From: Salicibibacter cibi
GTDB lineage: Bacteria; Bacillota; Bacilli; Bacillales; Marinococcaceae
DNA length: 64,000 nucleotides
Reading direction: 5' to 3'
NCBI RefSeq assembly: GCF_016495865.1
Contig: NZ_CP054706.1
Span: 2,852,001 to 2,916,000 of the forward strand
In this document: one piece after another, positions 1 to 8,346 of the stretch
Layout: every line of letters starts with the position of its first letter
Numbering within the stretch: position 1 is the stretch's first letter
The notes under the pieces: generated by a model
Database searches by the model: none
Seen by the model: only the letters and a program-made list of their open reading frames with translations
Told to the model about the DNA's origin: nothing
Program-made: the position numbers and the translations under genes

Positions 1-95
1 TCCTCGCCGTAATCAGCGGCATCGGCGTGGCCGGCTAGCGTGAATGCCTGCATCGTATGATCGACTGCATCGCGTACGATCGTCATGTTTATCAT
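1..95 (-). CDS. ysxB: Ribosomal-processing cysteine protease Prp (YsxB), partial
   Basis: Only the first 31 or so codons are inside the window; the gene runs off the left edge. The reading frame shows a GHA motif followed by an acidic/aromatic Gly segment (GHADAADYGE), which matches the N-terminal catalytic histidine motif of Prp. In Firmicutes this protease trims the N-terminal extension of ribosomal protein L27. The ATG at 93-95 is preceded by TAAGGG at a good distance; a second in-frame ATG at 84-86 is possible. It sits between rplU and (expected outside the window) rpmA, the usual rplU-ysxB-rpmA order. The catalytic Cys lies outside the window, so activity cannot be judged. Confidence 0.85.
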   Translation of the reverse strand, partial: MINMTIVRDAVDHTMQAFTLAGHADAADYGE

Positions 96-108
96 CACAG
101 ATCAACCC

Positions 109-417
109 TTAGGATTGAATGCTGTCGATGGTGACTTTTGTATAAGGCTGACGGTGACCTTGTTTACGACGATACCCTTTGCGACGCTTAAATTTATATA
201 CAATAATTTTTTTGCCTTTGCCGTTCTTCTCGACTTTCCCTGCGACTTTTGCACCATCCACATATGGTGCGCCTACTTTTGTCTCGTCGCCGCCGACAAA
301 AAGCACTTTATCGAAGGTAACTTCCTCACCGGATTCTGCCGGCAATTTTTCCACAAAAATGGATTGACCTTCTTCGACTTTGATTTGTTTTCCACCTGTC
401 TCAATAATCGCGTACAT
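109..417 (-). CDS. rplU: 50S ribosomal protein L21
   Basis: The 102-residue product begins [11 protein letters not shown] and matches bacterial L21 over its whole length, including the basic [16 protein letters not shown] segment near the C-terminus that contacts 23S rRNA. A longer start three codons upstream is possible, but GGAGG lies about 8 nt before the ATG at 415-417 and nearly touches the upstream ATG, so the shorter form is chosen. It is first in the rplU-ysxB-(rpmA) operon and is preceded by a structured leader. Confidence 0.95.
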   Translation of the reverse strand: MYAIIETGGKQIKVEEGQSIFVEKLPAESGEEVTFDKVLFVGGDETKVGAPYVDGAKVAGKVEKNGKGKKIIVYKFKRRKGYRRKQGHRQPYTKVTIDSIQS

Positions 418-429
418 TTCATGCACCTC

Positions 430-520
430 CCATTTTTCTAAGACTCGCCAAGTAAGGTGCCATCATCAGCTTGTAACCTTACGCTGCGCGGTTGTAGTTT
501 GGAGGTTCCAAACAACAAAA
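430..520 (-). promoter_or_regulatory. Probable L21 leader (5' UTR of rplU)
   Basis: The untranslated region before rplU contains two clear hairpins on the minus strand: a 7-bp stem GTTTGGA/TCCAAAC with a 3-nt loop (497-513) and a 7-bp stem GTAAGGT/ACCTTAC enclosing 17 nt (452-482). Low-GC Gram-positive bacteria carry a conserved L21 leader RNA at this place, thought to mediate autoregulation of rplU-ysxB-rpmA. The assignment rests on position and foldability; I could not run a covariance-model search. Confidence 0.5.
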
Positions 521-578
521 CTATATTATCATAGGGCACCATCGCTGTCAATCACTAAAACCCTAGTAAAAAGCGTAT

Positions 579-1427
579 TTACAGGTGCGCTAGCGTGCCG
601 ATGGAAACATGGCTTTTCCGTGTTTTGAACCAATGATCGAGCACGTCTTTTTCATCGAGCAAATGGCCCGTTTCTTTAATTTTGTAGACTGTTCGCTTAT
701 TCTTATGCAGACGTCGTAACGCCACGTGAACCGTTTCTTCGGAAGACACGTGGGTGGTGACGTTTTTTCCCCAATTTTGACTTTCAAGTAAACGCCTTTC
801 CAATAAAAAACGCAAATACCCGTAAGGTTGTTGCCGCCATTCCAAGTAATGGCATACAGATAGAAATGCCAGAATCACCCACCACTGTAGATGTATCGGA
901 TACGAAAGGGCAGTAATCAAAACGACAATCATAAGAAAACCGAAGGAAAAACGAAGCGCCCATGTTTGCGCTTCCCGAAACGGCAAAAACTTACTAGTAG
1001 CCAGTTGCAAAAGTTTCCCACCGTCCAAAGGCCAGAGCGGCAATAAATTAAAAAATAAGAGTGCGCTGTTATGAAAAAGAAAGACTTCATGATCGCCCGT
1101 TGTCCAAAAAGGGAAGAGGCCCACAGCAATCCAGGAAAGGGCCATGAGAATAAGGTGTTGAAACGGCCCGGCCAGTATAACGATGAGTTCTTCCCGGTAA
1201 GGGCGATTGCCATATTCCTCTGTCTCTGCAACACCCCCGAATGGAAGCAATTCAATCTTTCGCAAACGCCATCCGAAATATTTTGCGGCAACAGCATGGC
1301 CAAACTCGTGACAACAGACAATGACAAACAGCATCAGCAACTCGCGAAAATAACCGGTGGCGATGCCCAGCGCGACCACAAACCAAAACAGGGGGTGCAC
1401 ACGGACGAGCAACAAAAGATTAATCAA
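579..1427 (-). CDS. spoIVFB: SpoIVFB, site-2-type membrane metalloprotease that processes pro-SigK
   Basis: A multi-pass membrane zinc protease of 282 residues. It shows the HEFGH (HExxH) zinc site near residue 40, the second metal motif LLPLWPLDGGK near residue 130, and a C-terminal CBS-like cytosolic region. In Bacillus it cleaves pro-SigK in the mother cell and is held inactive by SpoIVFA and BofA. The frame opens at a TTG (1425-1427) that overlaps the end of spoIVFA by 8 bp; no strong ribosome binding site is visible, which suggests translational coupling. The alignable N-terminus (LLLLVRVHPLFWFVVALGIATG) supports a start here or very close. Confidence 0.92.
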   Translation of the reverse strand: MINLLLLVRVHPLFWFVVALGIATGYFRELLMLFVIVCCHEFGHAVAAKYFGWRLRKIELLPFGGVAETEEYGNRPYREELIVILAGPFQHLILMALSWIAVGLFPFWTTGDHEVFLFHNSALLFFNLLPLWPLDGGKLLQLATSKFLPFREAQTWALRFSFGFLMIVVLITALSYPIHLQWWVILAFLSVCHYLEWRQQPYGYLRFLLERRLLESQNWGKNVTTHVSSEETVHVALRRLHKNKRTVYKIKETGHLLDEKDVLDHWFKTRKSHVSIGTLAHL

Positions 1428-2223
1428 ATGTCATCACTTCGTTAGGATCAATATATTCATCATCTTCCCGAAGCGCAAATGTAAAGCGACCCCCGTCCCC
1501 ATCCTCATCGCTCATGACATCTCCCAATAAATCACCGGCTTCCACATGGTCATATAAACCAACATCGATGGAATCAAGCGTGCCATACCAGGCTTCCGTT
1601 CCGTCATCATGTTGGACAACGACGACTTGTCCCCAATCTTCATCGGCACCTGACTGTATGACAACCCCTTCACGAGTAGCAATAACCTCCTCATCTTCCA
1701 TCGTTTCAAGGACGACCGCGCGGCCATTTTCCGAAAAACTTTCAGCAATGCCTGCTCCCGCAGCCGGTAACGCGTATCCATCGGAGTCAACAAGTTCAGA
1801 TTCATCAAGTTGATCTTCCGGGAAAAGGGCAAGCGGACGCCCAAATTGTTCTTCATACCAATTTGATACGGCGGCAAATTGAAATTCATTTTCATACAAG
1901 TTCAAAGCTGTTTGCCTCGTATCTCCCGACAATGGAATGTTTGTTTGCACAATCATCGCCGTTAATAGAAAACAAGCTAGTGCTCCCAACCATTGAATAA
2001 AAAAACGTTGTTTCATTTTTTCTTTGCGAGGACTTGATGGTTGTTTGCCGTCACGGTCTCTCCATAGATAAAATTCTGGTTCGTGTTCATTCATTTCTTC
2101 ACGGCTTGGATAGTATCCAAAATAGGGCTTTTCATTTTTCGGTACCGGCTCTTTTTTGCCCGGCGGTTCATGCTTTCGCTTCTTGGATAATTGTTTGCGC
2201 ACACGTTCAATATCCCGGCTCAT
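1420..2223 (-). CDS. spoIVFA: SpoIVFA, regulator of SpoIVFB
   Basis: A 267-residue protein with a basic, hydrophilic N-terminus (MSRDIERVRKQLSKKRK), one membrane segment around residues 90-110 and an extracytoplasmic C-terminal domain resembling a degenerate M23/LytM fold. It anchors and inhibits SpoIVFB until the SpoIVB signal arrives. The frame stays open 79 codons further upstream, but ATG 2221-2223 has a strong GGGGAGGGG ribosome binding site and a SigE-type promoter about 40 nt before it, so the shorter start is preferred. The lumenal domain is strongly acidic, as in other exported proteins of this window. It overlaps spoIVFB by 8 bp. Confidence 0.9.
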   Translation of the reverse strand: MSRDIERVRKQLSKKRKHEPPGKKEPVPKNEKPYFGYYPSREEMNEHEPEFYLWRDRDGKQPSSPRKEKMKQRFFIQWLGALACFLLTAMIVQTNIPLSGDTRQTALNLYENEFQFAAVSNWYEEQFGRPLALFPEDQLDESELVDSDGYALPAAGAGIAESFSENGRAVVLETMEDEEVIATREGVVIQSGADEDWGQVVVVQHDDGTEAWYGTLDSIDVGLYDHVEAGDLLGDVMSDEDGDGGRFTFALREDDEYIDPNEVMTFD

Positions 2224-2264
2224 AGCACCCCTCCCCGCACGTCCTTCGTTTTGTGCGTTTGTAC

Positions 2265-2291
2265 ATCGTATGAGCGGGAGGACAAGGATAT
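2265..2291 (-). promoter_or_regulatory. Candidate SigE promoter of spoIVFAB
   Basis: On the minus strand ATA (2289-2291) and CATACGAT (2265-2272) are separated by 16 nt, a close fit to the SigE pattern ATA-N16-18-CATACANT. It lies about 42 nt before the spoIVFA start. The spoIVF operon is known to be SigE-dependent in B. subtilis; its use here is inferred. Confidence 0.6.
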
Positions 2292-2548
2292 GCGTAGGGG
2301 TATCATCGTTAAGGTGATATGTTGATCCTTCCGATAAAGCAGCGGGGTGTTTGCGAAAGGGTTCAGAATTTATCAGCTGAAAACCCCTCGATATCAGCCA
2401 AAACAAACGTTTTATCAGCCATTTTGACACATGGACAATTACACGCCGAGAAGCAAGCATTGCTCTTCACTTAACAAATTTAAAAAATGACCCTTTTACG
2501 GTAAATTAGCAATCGGTTTCAGACAGAACTTTATATCAAAATAAACAA

Positions 2549-2592
2549 AAACCGCATGAAATCAAGGTTCTTTATCTGATTTCATGCGGTTT
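2549..2592 (-). terminator. Rho-independent terminator after minD
   Basis: A 16-bp nearly perfect stem (AAACCGCATGAAATCA and its complement) with an 11-nt loop, followed on the minus strand by a T-rich run. It starts about 10 nt after the minD stop and separates the min/mre transcript from spoIVFAB. Confidence 0.9.
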
Positions 2593-2602
2593 ATTCAACT
2601 TT

Positions 2603-3406
2603 TCATGCTTCAATCCCGAATATTTTTTTTACCTTCGCAAGAAATCCTTTTTTTGGTTCAATGGAAAGGAGAGGGACGGATTCCCCGAGGATGCGTCTGG
2701 CAATATTTCGATACGCGAGTGAGGCGGATGTATTCGGTGTTGTCGCCACGGGTTCACCTTTATTGGCGGCACGCAAAACATTTTCATCATCAAAGACAAT
2801 GCCAAGAAGGTCAATGGCCAACGTCGCCGCGACATCGTCCACATCCAACATATCTTCAGCTTCATCTTTCGATGCATTTGTACGAACACGGTTTACAATC
2901 AGTTTCGGCGAAGGGATATCCTCTTGTTCCAACAAACCGATAATGCGATCGGCATCGCGGACAGCAGATGTATCAGGAGTAGTAACGACGATTGCTTGGT
3001 CGGCACCGGCGACTGCAATGCGAAATCCATGCTCAATGCCGGCCGGAGAGTCGATAATCAAGTAATCGTAATTTGGCTTCAATTCATTAATAATTTCTTC
3101 CATTTGTTCCGGCATGACTGCTGATTTTTCTTTGGTTTGCGCCGCGGGGAGCAAGTGCAGACAATCGAAACGCTTATCCCGGATTAACGCTTGTTGGACT
3201 TTACAGCGTTCTTCCAAAACATCTACCAAATCATAAATGATTCGATTTTCCAGCCCCATAACAACATCAAGGTTTCGCAGCCCAATATCGGTATCAAGCA
3301 GGCAAACTTGTTTTCCTTGCAATGCCAAAGCCGTCCCTATATTCGCCGATGTCGTCGTTTTTCCGACGCCGCCTTTTCCTGATGTGATGACGATAGCCTC
3401 TCCCAC
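2603..3406 (-). CDS. minD: Septum site-determining ATPase MinD
   Basis: A 267-residue ParA/MinD ATPase with the deviant Walker A KGGVGKTTT near residue 10 and a C-terminal amphipathic helix (KKGFLAKVKKIFGIEA) that binds the membrane when ATP is bound. MinD recruits MinC to block FtsZ assembly at the poles. The start is a GTG with GGAGGGG about 8 nt upstream. It follows minC by 14 nt, giving the conserved mreBCD-minCD order. Confidence 0.96.
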   Translation of the reverse strand: MGEAIVITSGKGGVGKTTTSANIGTALALQGKQVCLLDTDIGLRNLDVVMGLENRIIYDLVDVLEERCKVQQALIRDKRFDCLHLLPAAQTKEKSAVMPEQMEEIINELKPNYDYLIIDSPAGIEHGFRIAVAGADQAIVVTTPDTSAVRDADRIIGLLEQEDIPSPKLIVNRVRTNASKDEAEDMLDVDDVAATLAIDLLGIVFDDENVLRAANKGEPVATTPNTSASLAYRNIARRILGESVPLLSIEPKKGFLAKVKKIFGIEA

Positions 3407-3420
3407 AACGTTTCCCCTCC

Positions 3421-4119
3421 TTATTCTTTGTCTTTATTTCCTTGTTTTCGTAGCTCCGCTAAACTGCTCATTGGGTAAAATTCAATCGTTTGTTGTTCCT
3501 TTTTGACATATGCATAACGAGGCCACGCCCACGTAGCTTCTTTCGCCAGTTCCTCGCGTGTTAATTCGGTTAAGTATAAATGATCAGCAATCATCATCTG
3601 GGAAGGCGCCAGCATCGCGGCTGCAACCACCGCTTCCTCATTTCCTTCCGTTCCGGCACGGGCGGTTCCTTTCAAAGCACCCAGCACGTACACATCCCCG
3701 GTAGCTTCAACCGTCCCTCCGGGATTAACGTCACCAAGAATTAAAGCGTCGCCTTTCACACGCAGCACTTGGCCGGAACGAACGAGATGGGAATAGGATT
3801 GGATTTGGTTATCTTCCTTTATTTTCATGGCTTCCGCCATTGTAATCACATCAGAGACAATTTCGCTAACGACGATCGCGCCTGACTGCTCAATGGTGGA
3901 ACGGATTTCTTCCCGTTGCCCGTCATCCACGTAGCGCTTGCCTACGTGGACACGAACATGGACCTCTTTGTTTGATTCGTTCCCATTCATGTTTTCCATC
4001 ATTTTTGCGCTTAACTCGTTCATTAGTTCCGAGTAGGCGCACCGATCATCAAGATGGACAATTAATCCTTCTTTTGTCCCTTTTATCGTTACGAACTGAT
4101 TTGAATAGCCCGTTTTCAC
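3421..4119 (-). CDS. minC: Septum site-determining protein MinC
   Basis: The protein has an N-terminal MinC domain (FVTIKGTKEGL) and the C-terminal right-handed beta-helix domain (residues about 120-210, with the repeated turns RVKGDALILGDVNPGG and VYVLGALKGTARAG). It inhibits FtsZ polymerisation together with MinD. An ATG seven codons further upstream (4135-4137) lacks a ribosome binding site, whereas the GTG at 4117-4119 has GGGGTGA just upstream and gives an N-terminus (VKT...) resembling B. subtilis MinC (MKT...). The spacing is slightly short, so the start is not certain. Confidence 0.93.
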   Translation of the reverse strand: MKTGYSNQFVTIKGTKEGLIVHLDDRCAYSELMNELSAKMMENMNGNESNKEVHVRVHVGKRYVDDGQREEIRSTIEQSGAIVVSEIVSDVITMAEAMKIKEDNQIQSYSHLVRSGQVLRVKGDALILGDVNPGGTVEATGDVYVLGALKGTARAGTEGNEEAVVAAAMLAPSQMMIADHLYLTELTREELAKEATWAWPRYAYVKKEQQTIEFYPMSSLAELRKQGNKDKE

Positions 4120-4204
4120 TTGCTCACCCCGATTCATTTCAGGTCTTAGCTATGTCGTCTTTATGATAGTTTCGATGTTTGTTGCGCTTTTTCCTTCTTC
4201 GTTC

Positions 4205-4726
4205 CTATAACGATGCCTTTTTAAACCGATCTTCACGTTCCAACTTGTTAAAAATTTTTCGCATCGGGAACATGATTAAGATACCAAAAGCGCCGTTTAA
4301 TAAAACGGAAGGCAACCAACGTTGCCAGGCAAAGTCTCCGAAGGTAACCGACGTATAGCCAATCCCTTGATAAATACCATAAATGAGGAGCTCCAAGCCG
4401 CTGACAGCAAGAACGATCACCAACAGTACAAGCATTGGCCGGTGTTTTACCGATTCATAGGAGACACCGCCCATGTAAGCAAGCAAGCCGTATGCAAACA
4501 TATAAACACCTATCAATGACGAATAGACCACATCTTGAAAAAGACCTGTGATGCCCCCATAGATGAGCCCTGTTGACGCCCCTTTGTATATGGAGATGAT
4601 AACGATCAGCACAAACGCGAAGCGCGGAACCCATACAAATTCATCCGTCGTCGGGGCCAAAACCTGAAACCATGTTCCTTCAATTAAAAATACAACGGCG
4701 ATGAGGGCAGGGAGCAAATAACGCAT
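4205..4726 (-). CDS. mreD: Rod shape-determining membrane protein MreD
   Basis: A 173-residue hydrophobic protein with about five membrane helices and the MreD-type Gly/Tyr-rich central segment (GLIYGGITGLFQDVVYSSLIG). It is part of the elongasome with MreB and MreC. Its ATG overlaps the mreC stop as TGATG, so it is probably translated by coupling to mreC. That matters here, because mreC is frameshifted and ribosomes terminating early would not reach this overlap. Confidence 0.92.
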   Translation of the reverse strand: MRYLLPALIAVVFLIEGTWFQVLAPTTDEFVWVPRFAFVLIVIISIYKGASTGLIYGGITGLFQDVVYSSLIGVYMFAYGLLAYMGGVSYESVKHRPMLVLLVIVLAVSGLELLIYGIYQGIGYTSVTFGDFAWQRWLPSVLLNGAFGILIMFPMRKIFNKLEREDRFKKASL

Positions 4727-5654
4727 CAATCCGCGCTCCCTTCAGGATCAAGTTCCACCGGTTCCTCTACCTCTTCGGCTTCTGCTTCTTCTTCCTCAAA
4801 GTCTTCAAGTGCGGGGCTGTTACGGTCAAGCACCATGACATGTTCGATATTGTGATAGTCAGCAGCCGGTTCCACAAAAGCATTCAACGTTAACCCATAT
4901 TCGTCGGTCTCCACTCCTATAACTTCTCCGATGGGAAGATCGGCGGGAAACCCAAGTCCCCCAGCCCTGAAGTTCTTACTTCCTGTCCTTCTTCAAGCTC
5001 AGTTTCTGCGTCAATTGTGCTGAGAACAAACGCATCTTCTTCCTCGTCCCAACCTTCGATGAATCCATAGGCAGAATCATCATCGTCGATGGCTACCATC
5101 GCGGAGATCCGATTCATGCGCTCTCCGTCGGATAACAATTGCACTTGGGAAGTAAACATTCCGGTGTGTTGAATACGGCCGACCAACCCACCTTCGGTAA
5201 TCACCGCCATATCATTTTCCACTCCATGTTGGGAACCGCGGTTAATCCCAATCGTTTCCGTCCAACGGTCCGGTTGGCGCTCGATCACAAGGGCGGTCAA
5301 ACTTGAATAATCGCCCAAGCTTTCCTCCATTTCCTGCGCTTCCTGCAAGCTGGTATTTTCTTCCCGGAGCCCATCAACTTCTGAAGACAAAAATACATAA
5401 TCATCCATCTGGGATTTCAATCGTTCATTTTCTTCATAAATATTTGCGATATCAGAGATATCATCAAAAATACCGCTCAAAAAGTTCGCCGGACGCTGAA
5501 AAGCAGATTGAACAACTCCGACGGAATCATTAATAAATTGCTCCGGCCACGTCACCTCTTCTCGTTCATTCAACGTCAAACCGACTAAAATGACGAGCAC
5601 AATAATGCTGACCATAAGCAATATCAATCGTTTATTAGAAAAAAAATGGGGCAT
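4726..5654 (-). pseudogene. mreC: Rod shape-determining protein MreC, interrupted by a -1 base frameshift
   Basis: The intact gene would encode about 309 residues: a short cytosolic N-terminus, one membrane helix (residues about 10-28), a coiled coil (residues about 65-100) and the periplasmic beta-barrel domains. The ATG at 5652-5654 has AGAAGGTG upstream. The first frame ends after 245 codons at 4917, shortly after VRTSGLG. The rest of the domain (ending VEPAADYHNIEHVMVLDR plus an acidic tail) continues in another frame to 4726. Adding one G to the G-run at 4958-4962 restores an uninterrupted MreC. This may be a sequencing error, a true mutation, or slippage on the G-run; see findings. Confidence 0.88.
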
Positions 5655-5698
5655 GGACGACACCTTCTAGATTGATCTTCTTGAACAATCTCCGCTAT

Positions 5699-5775
5699 TC
5701 CGGAGGTCAGATTTCAGAGGACAGAAGTCGGAAAAGGCTTTTTCAGGCTCTTCCGATTTCCGGCTTCCGATGCTA
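5699..5775. repeat. Intergenic repeat A, copy 1
   Basis: About 77 bp between mreB and mreC that closely matches 58695-58772. Shared words include GAGGTCAGATT, TCGGAAAAGGC, TTTTTCAGG and CCGATTTCCGGCTTC. The unit is partly self-complementary (TCGGAA.../...TTCCGA). Confidence 0.75.
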
Positions 5776-5829
5776 GTGCCGGGGCGTTGCCACAGGACGA
5801 AGTGACCATTGCCGGCGTACGTTCAAAGT

Positions 5830-5860
5830 CTCAGAGAGAGATGTCTCCCTCTGATGCAAG
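5830..5860. repeat. Short hairpin repeat E, copy 1
   Basis: CTCAGAGAGAGATGTCTCCCTCTGATG followed by CAAGTTTT closely resembles the perfect hairpin at 26262-26290. It lies directly after the mreB stop and may act as a weak terminator or processing site; there is no U-run on the minus strand. Confidence 0.4.
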
Positions 5861-5866
5861 TTTTCG

Positions 5867-6904
5867 TTATTTACGATTCGACCGTGCGGTAATTCCGGCG
5901 CGAGACCGAAACAGATGAAGATTTTCTAACGCTCTGCCCGTTCCCAACGCCACACAATCCAATGGATTCTCTGCAACGAGTACCGGCATATCCGTCTCCT
6001 CGCCGAGTACTTTATCAAGGCCGTTTAAAAGAGAGCCGCCACCGGTCAGCACAATGCCCCGGTCCATAATATCCGCAGCCAACTCCGGCGGTGTCCGTTC
6101 AAGCGTTACTTTTACAGTCTCCACAATGGTATTAACGGTATCGCTTATCGCATGGGAAATCTCATCCGATTGAATCGTTATCGTTTTTGGTAACCCGGTA
6201 ACAAGGTCTCGTCCACGAATATCCATGCTGCTCACGTTTTCCAATTTGTCTGCTGATCCAATTTCCATTTTTAAACTTTCACTCGTCCGTTCACCGATCA
6301 TGAGATTGTATGTCTTTTTAATGTATTGAATAATCGCTTCGTCCAACTCATCCCCGGCAACGCGGATCGATTGACTTGTCACGATACCGCCAAGGGAGAT
6401 GATTGCCACTTCCGTCGTACCGCCACCGATATCAACGACCATGCTTCCGGTTGGTTCCCACACCGGAAGATCCGCCCCAATCGCGGAAGCAAACGGTTCT
6501 TCAATCGTGTAAGCCTCTCGGGCTCCTGCTTGTTTTGTCGCGTCTTCCACCGCTCTTTTTTCCACAGCCGTAATTCCCGAAGGCACACAAACCATGACAT
6601 TTGGTTTACGTGTGAATATGGAGCGGCTTTTCTGTGCTTGACGAATAAAATATTTCATCATCGTCGCGGTCGTATCGAAATCGGCAATCACGCCGTCTTT
6701 CATCGGCCGGGTAGCTACGATGTTGCCGGGGGTGCGTCCAATCATGTTTTTGGCATCATCGCCGACAGCTTCAATCGTTTGTGCGTCCGAACGAATCGCA
6801 ACGACTGAAGGTTCTCTTACTATGACACCTTTGCCCTTTACGTAGACGAGTGTATTCGCCGTTCCTAAATCAATCCCTAAATCCTTTGAAAAACCACCAA
6901 ACAT
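5867..6904 (-). CDS. mreB: Actin-like rod shape-determining protein MreB
   Basis: A 345-residue bacterial actin with the phosphate-binding loops [11 protein letters not shown] (residues about 8-18) and [12 protein letters not shown] (about 160-171) and the adenosine motif [11 protein letters not shown] (about 285-295). It polymerises under the membrane and organises cell-wall elongation with MreC, MreD and PBPs. It begins [10 protein letters not shown] after a GGGAGAT-like site. It is first of the mreBCD-minCD cluster, but a 200-bp gap containing repeat A separates it from mreC, more than usual. Confidence 0.96.
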   Translation of the reverse strand: MFGGFSKDLGIDLGTANTLVYVKGKGVIVREPSVVAIRSDAQTIEAVGDDAKNMIGRTPGNIVATRPMKDGVIADFDTTATMMKYFIRQAQKSRSIFTRKPNVMVCVPSGITAVEKRAVEDATKQAGAREAYTIEEPFASAIGADLPVWEPTGSMVVDIGGGTTEVAIISLGGIVTSQSIRVAGDELDEAIIQYIKKTYNLMIGERTSESLKMEIGSADKLENVSSMDIRGRDLVTGLPKTITIQSDEISHAISDTVNTIVETVKVTLERTPPELAADIMDRGIVLTGGGSLLNGLDKVLGEETDMPVLVAENPLDCVALGTGRALENLHLFRSRAGITARSNRK

Positions 6905-7573
6905 CTATGTATCTCCCTTCGTTATTCCCCTGCTTATTATTTTATCCCTGTCCATTTTTGTCGCTTCATCAAAAAAAACGTTACACTTCTTCATTTTATT
7001 GAATATAGCGTTCCAAACACAACCCTAAAATCATTGGGCTTTTATCTAAATTTCCCCTATACATTATACGCAATATCATCCGAAAAACATAGCATTTCAC
7101 CAAGCTTTCATAAATTTCCTCAATTCGTCACACTCTCATCTATATTCCGGATGAAGAGAGTGGGGAAAACAACTTGGGAAACAAGCGATACGGAAACTTT
7201 TGAACCAAATCATCGCTTCAATCATTTCTAAACGATTGCATCACTTTTCCTACATGTTTCTGCACGATCATGCGGAGCAATATTAAAGGCCATCTCCGGG
7301 GCAGCCTTCGTTGCTATATCGTCGCATATCCACATCATTTTTTGTATTCTTTCCGCTTCCGCACGGACTCGGGTCGTTACGACCGATTTTTCCACTTTTT
7401 TAGCCGGATTTGTTTTCCTGTTTAGTTGCGGCATCGTTGTTTGCCTAGGAAAATTCCGTCGTCCTTATAACGTATCGAATCCATATATTTCTTTCATGAA
7501 TAGAGCCCAATCCCTCTAATCATAGTTTGCATGTATTCTATCATTCAACTCGTTTGTCTTTCCAACGCAAACA
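6905..7573. other. Intergenic region between radC and mreB
   Basis: About 670 bases without a confidently identified gene. It holds the mreB upstream region (AT-rich, about 6905-7120) and a weak minus-strand reading frame at 7228-7434, listed separately. Unlike many Bacillus genomes, no maf gene is found near radC in this window. Confidence 0.6.
7228..7434 (-). CDS. Possible small hypothetical protein
   Basis: A 68-codon frame with ordinary-looking codon use and a predicted basic, hydrophilic product (contains KKVEKSVVTTRVRAEAERIQKMMWICDDIATK). I do not recognise it. The ribosome binding site is poor (only TAGG about 10 nt before the ATG) and B. subtilis has no counterpart at this place that I know of. 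It could be a spurious frame. Confidence 0.25.
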   Translation of the reverse strand: MPQLNRKTNPAKKVEKSVVTTRVRAEAERIQKMMWICDDIATKAAPEMAFNIAPHDRAETCRKSDAIV

Positions 7574-7596
7574 GACCAGTGCCAAATGCACTGGTC
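7574..7596 (-). terminator. Hairpin after radC
   Basis: A perfect 9-bp stem GACCAGTGC/GCACTGGTC with a 5-nt loop lies about 25 nt beyond the radC stop. On the minus strand it is followed by TGTTTG rather than a clean U-run, so it is a probable but imperfect terminator. Confidence 0.6.
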
Positions 7597-7620
7597 GTAC
7601 GCCGTTCACAACCGCTTATA

Positions 7621-8313
7621 CTATGGAATAATCCCATGTTCACGCAAGCTGGTATAACGTTGATCGCCAATGATAATATGATCCAACACTTCCACACCAA
7701 GGACTTTGCCGCATTCAACGAGACGCTTGGTGACTTCACGGTCCTCTTTGCTTGGGGATGGGTCACCCGAAGGATGATTATGCAAACATACAATGGAAGC
7801 CGCCGACCGGCGCAAGGCCTCTTTGAATACTTCCCGAGGATGGACAATCGAAGCATTTAGGCTTCCGATAAACAGTGTTTTTTTGTGCAATACCTGATTT
7901 TTCGTGTTTAAATAAATGGCCACAAAGTGTTCTTGGGTAAGAAAACGCATTTCTTCCATGACGTAATCAGTGACGTCTTCGGGTGTTTTAATAGCATACC
8001 TTTCCCCTTGGTGCGTGGTGTGGATACGTTTTCCGAGTTCCAGCGCTGCAAGCAATTCGATCGCCTTCACTTGCCCGATGCCTTTGATCGCCTGCAATTC
8101 TTCGAGACTGGCTTCTTTTAGCATCATGATGCCTTCGAATTCGGAAAGGAGGCGGTAGGCTAACTGCAAAACGGTTTCACTCGTCGTTCCCGTTCGTAAC
8201 AAAATAGCGAGGAGTTCCTGATTGGAAAGGTGATCAGCCCCTTCTTGAACGAGTCGTTCACGGGGCATTTCTTGTAATGGAAGGGTGGGTTTTGTTGCGG
8301 GGGATTGTGTCAA
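7621..8313 (-). CDS. radC: RadC-family JAMM/MPN protein
   Basis: A 230-residue protein with an N-terminal helix-hairpin-helix segment (LQAIKGIGQVKA, residues about 72-83) and a C-terminal JAMM metalloprotease-like domain with the HNHPSGDPSPSKED zinc motif near residue 178. RadC-family proteins are linked to DNA repair or recombination, but their enzymatic role is still unclear. The TTG start (8311-8313) is preceded by GAGGTG at 5 nt. It sits next to mreB as in other Bacilli (ysxA). Confidence 0.92.
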   Translation of the reverse strand: MTQSPATKPTLPLQEMPRERLVQEGADHLSNQELLAILLRTGTTSETVLQLAYRLLSEFEGIMMLKEASLEELQAIKGIGQVKAIELLAALELGKRIHTTHQGERYAIKTPEDVTDYVMEEMRFLTQEHFVAIYLNTKNQVLHKKTLFIGSLNASIVHPREVFKEALRRSAASIVCLHNHPSGDPSPSKEDREVTKRLVECGKVLGVEVLDHIIIGDQRYTSLREHGIIP

Positions 8314-8346
8314 TTCTTCACCTCATTTATGATAAATTACCATCTT

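Noticed and set aside
2224..2460. Longer SpoIVFA with a 79-residue N-terminal extension
   Set aside because: The extension overlaps the SigE-like promoter and lacks a ribosome binding site, while the internal ATG has a strong one.
4726..4914. Separate small gene for the MreC C-terminal piece
   Set aside because: Its sequence is the normal end of MreC in a shifted frame; it begins inside a conserved domain and has no ribosome binding site.
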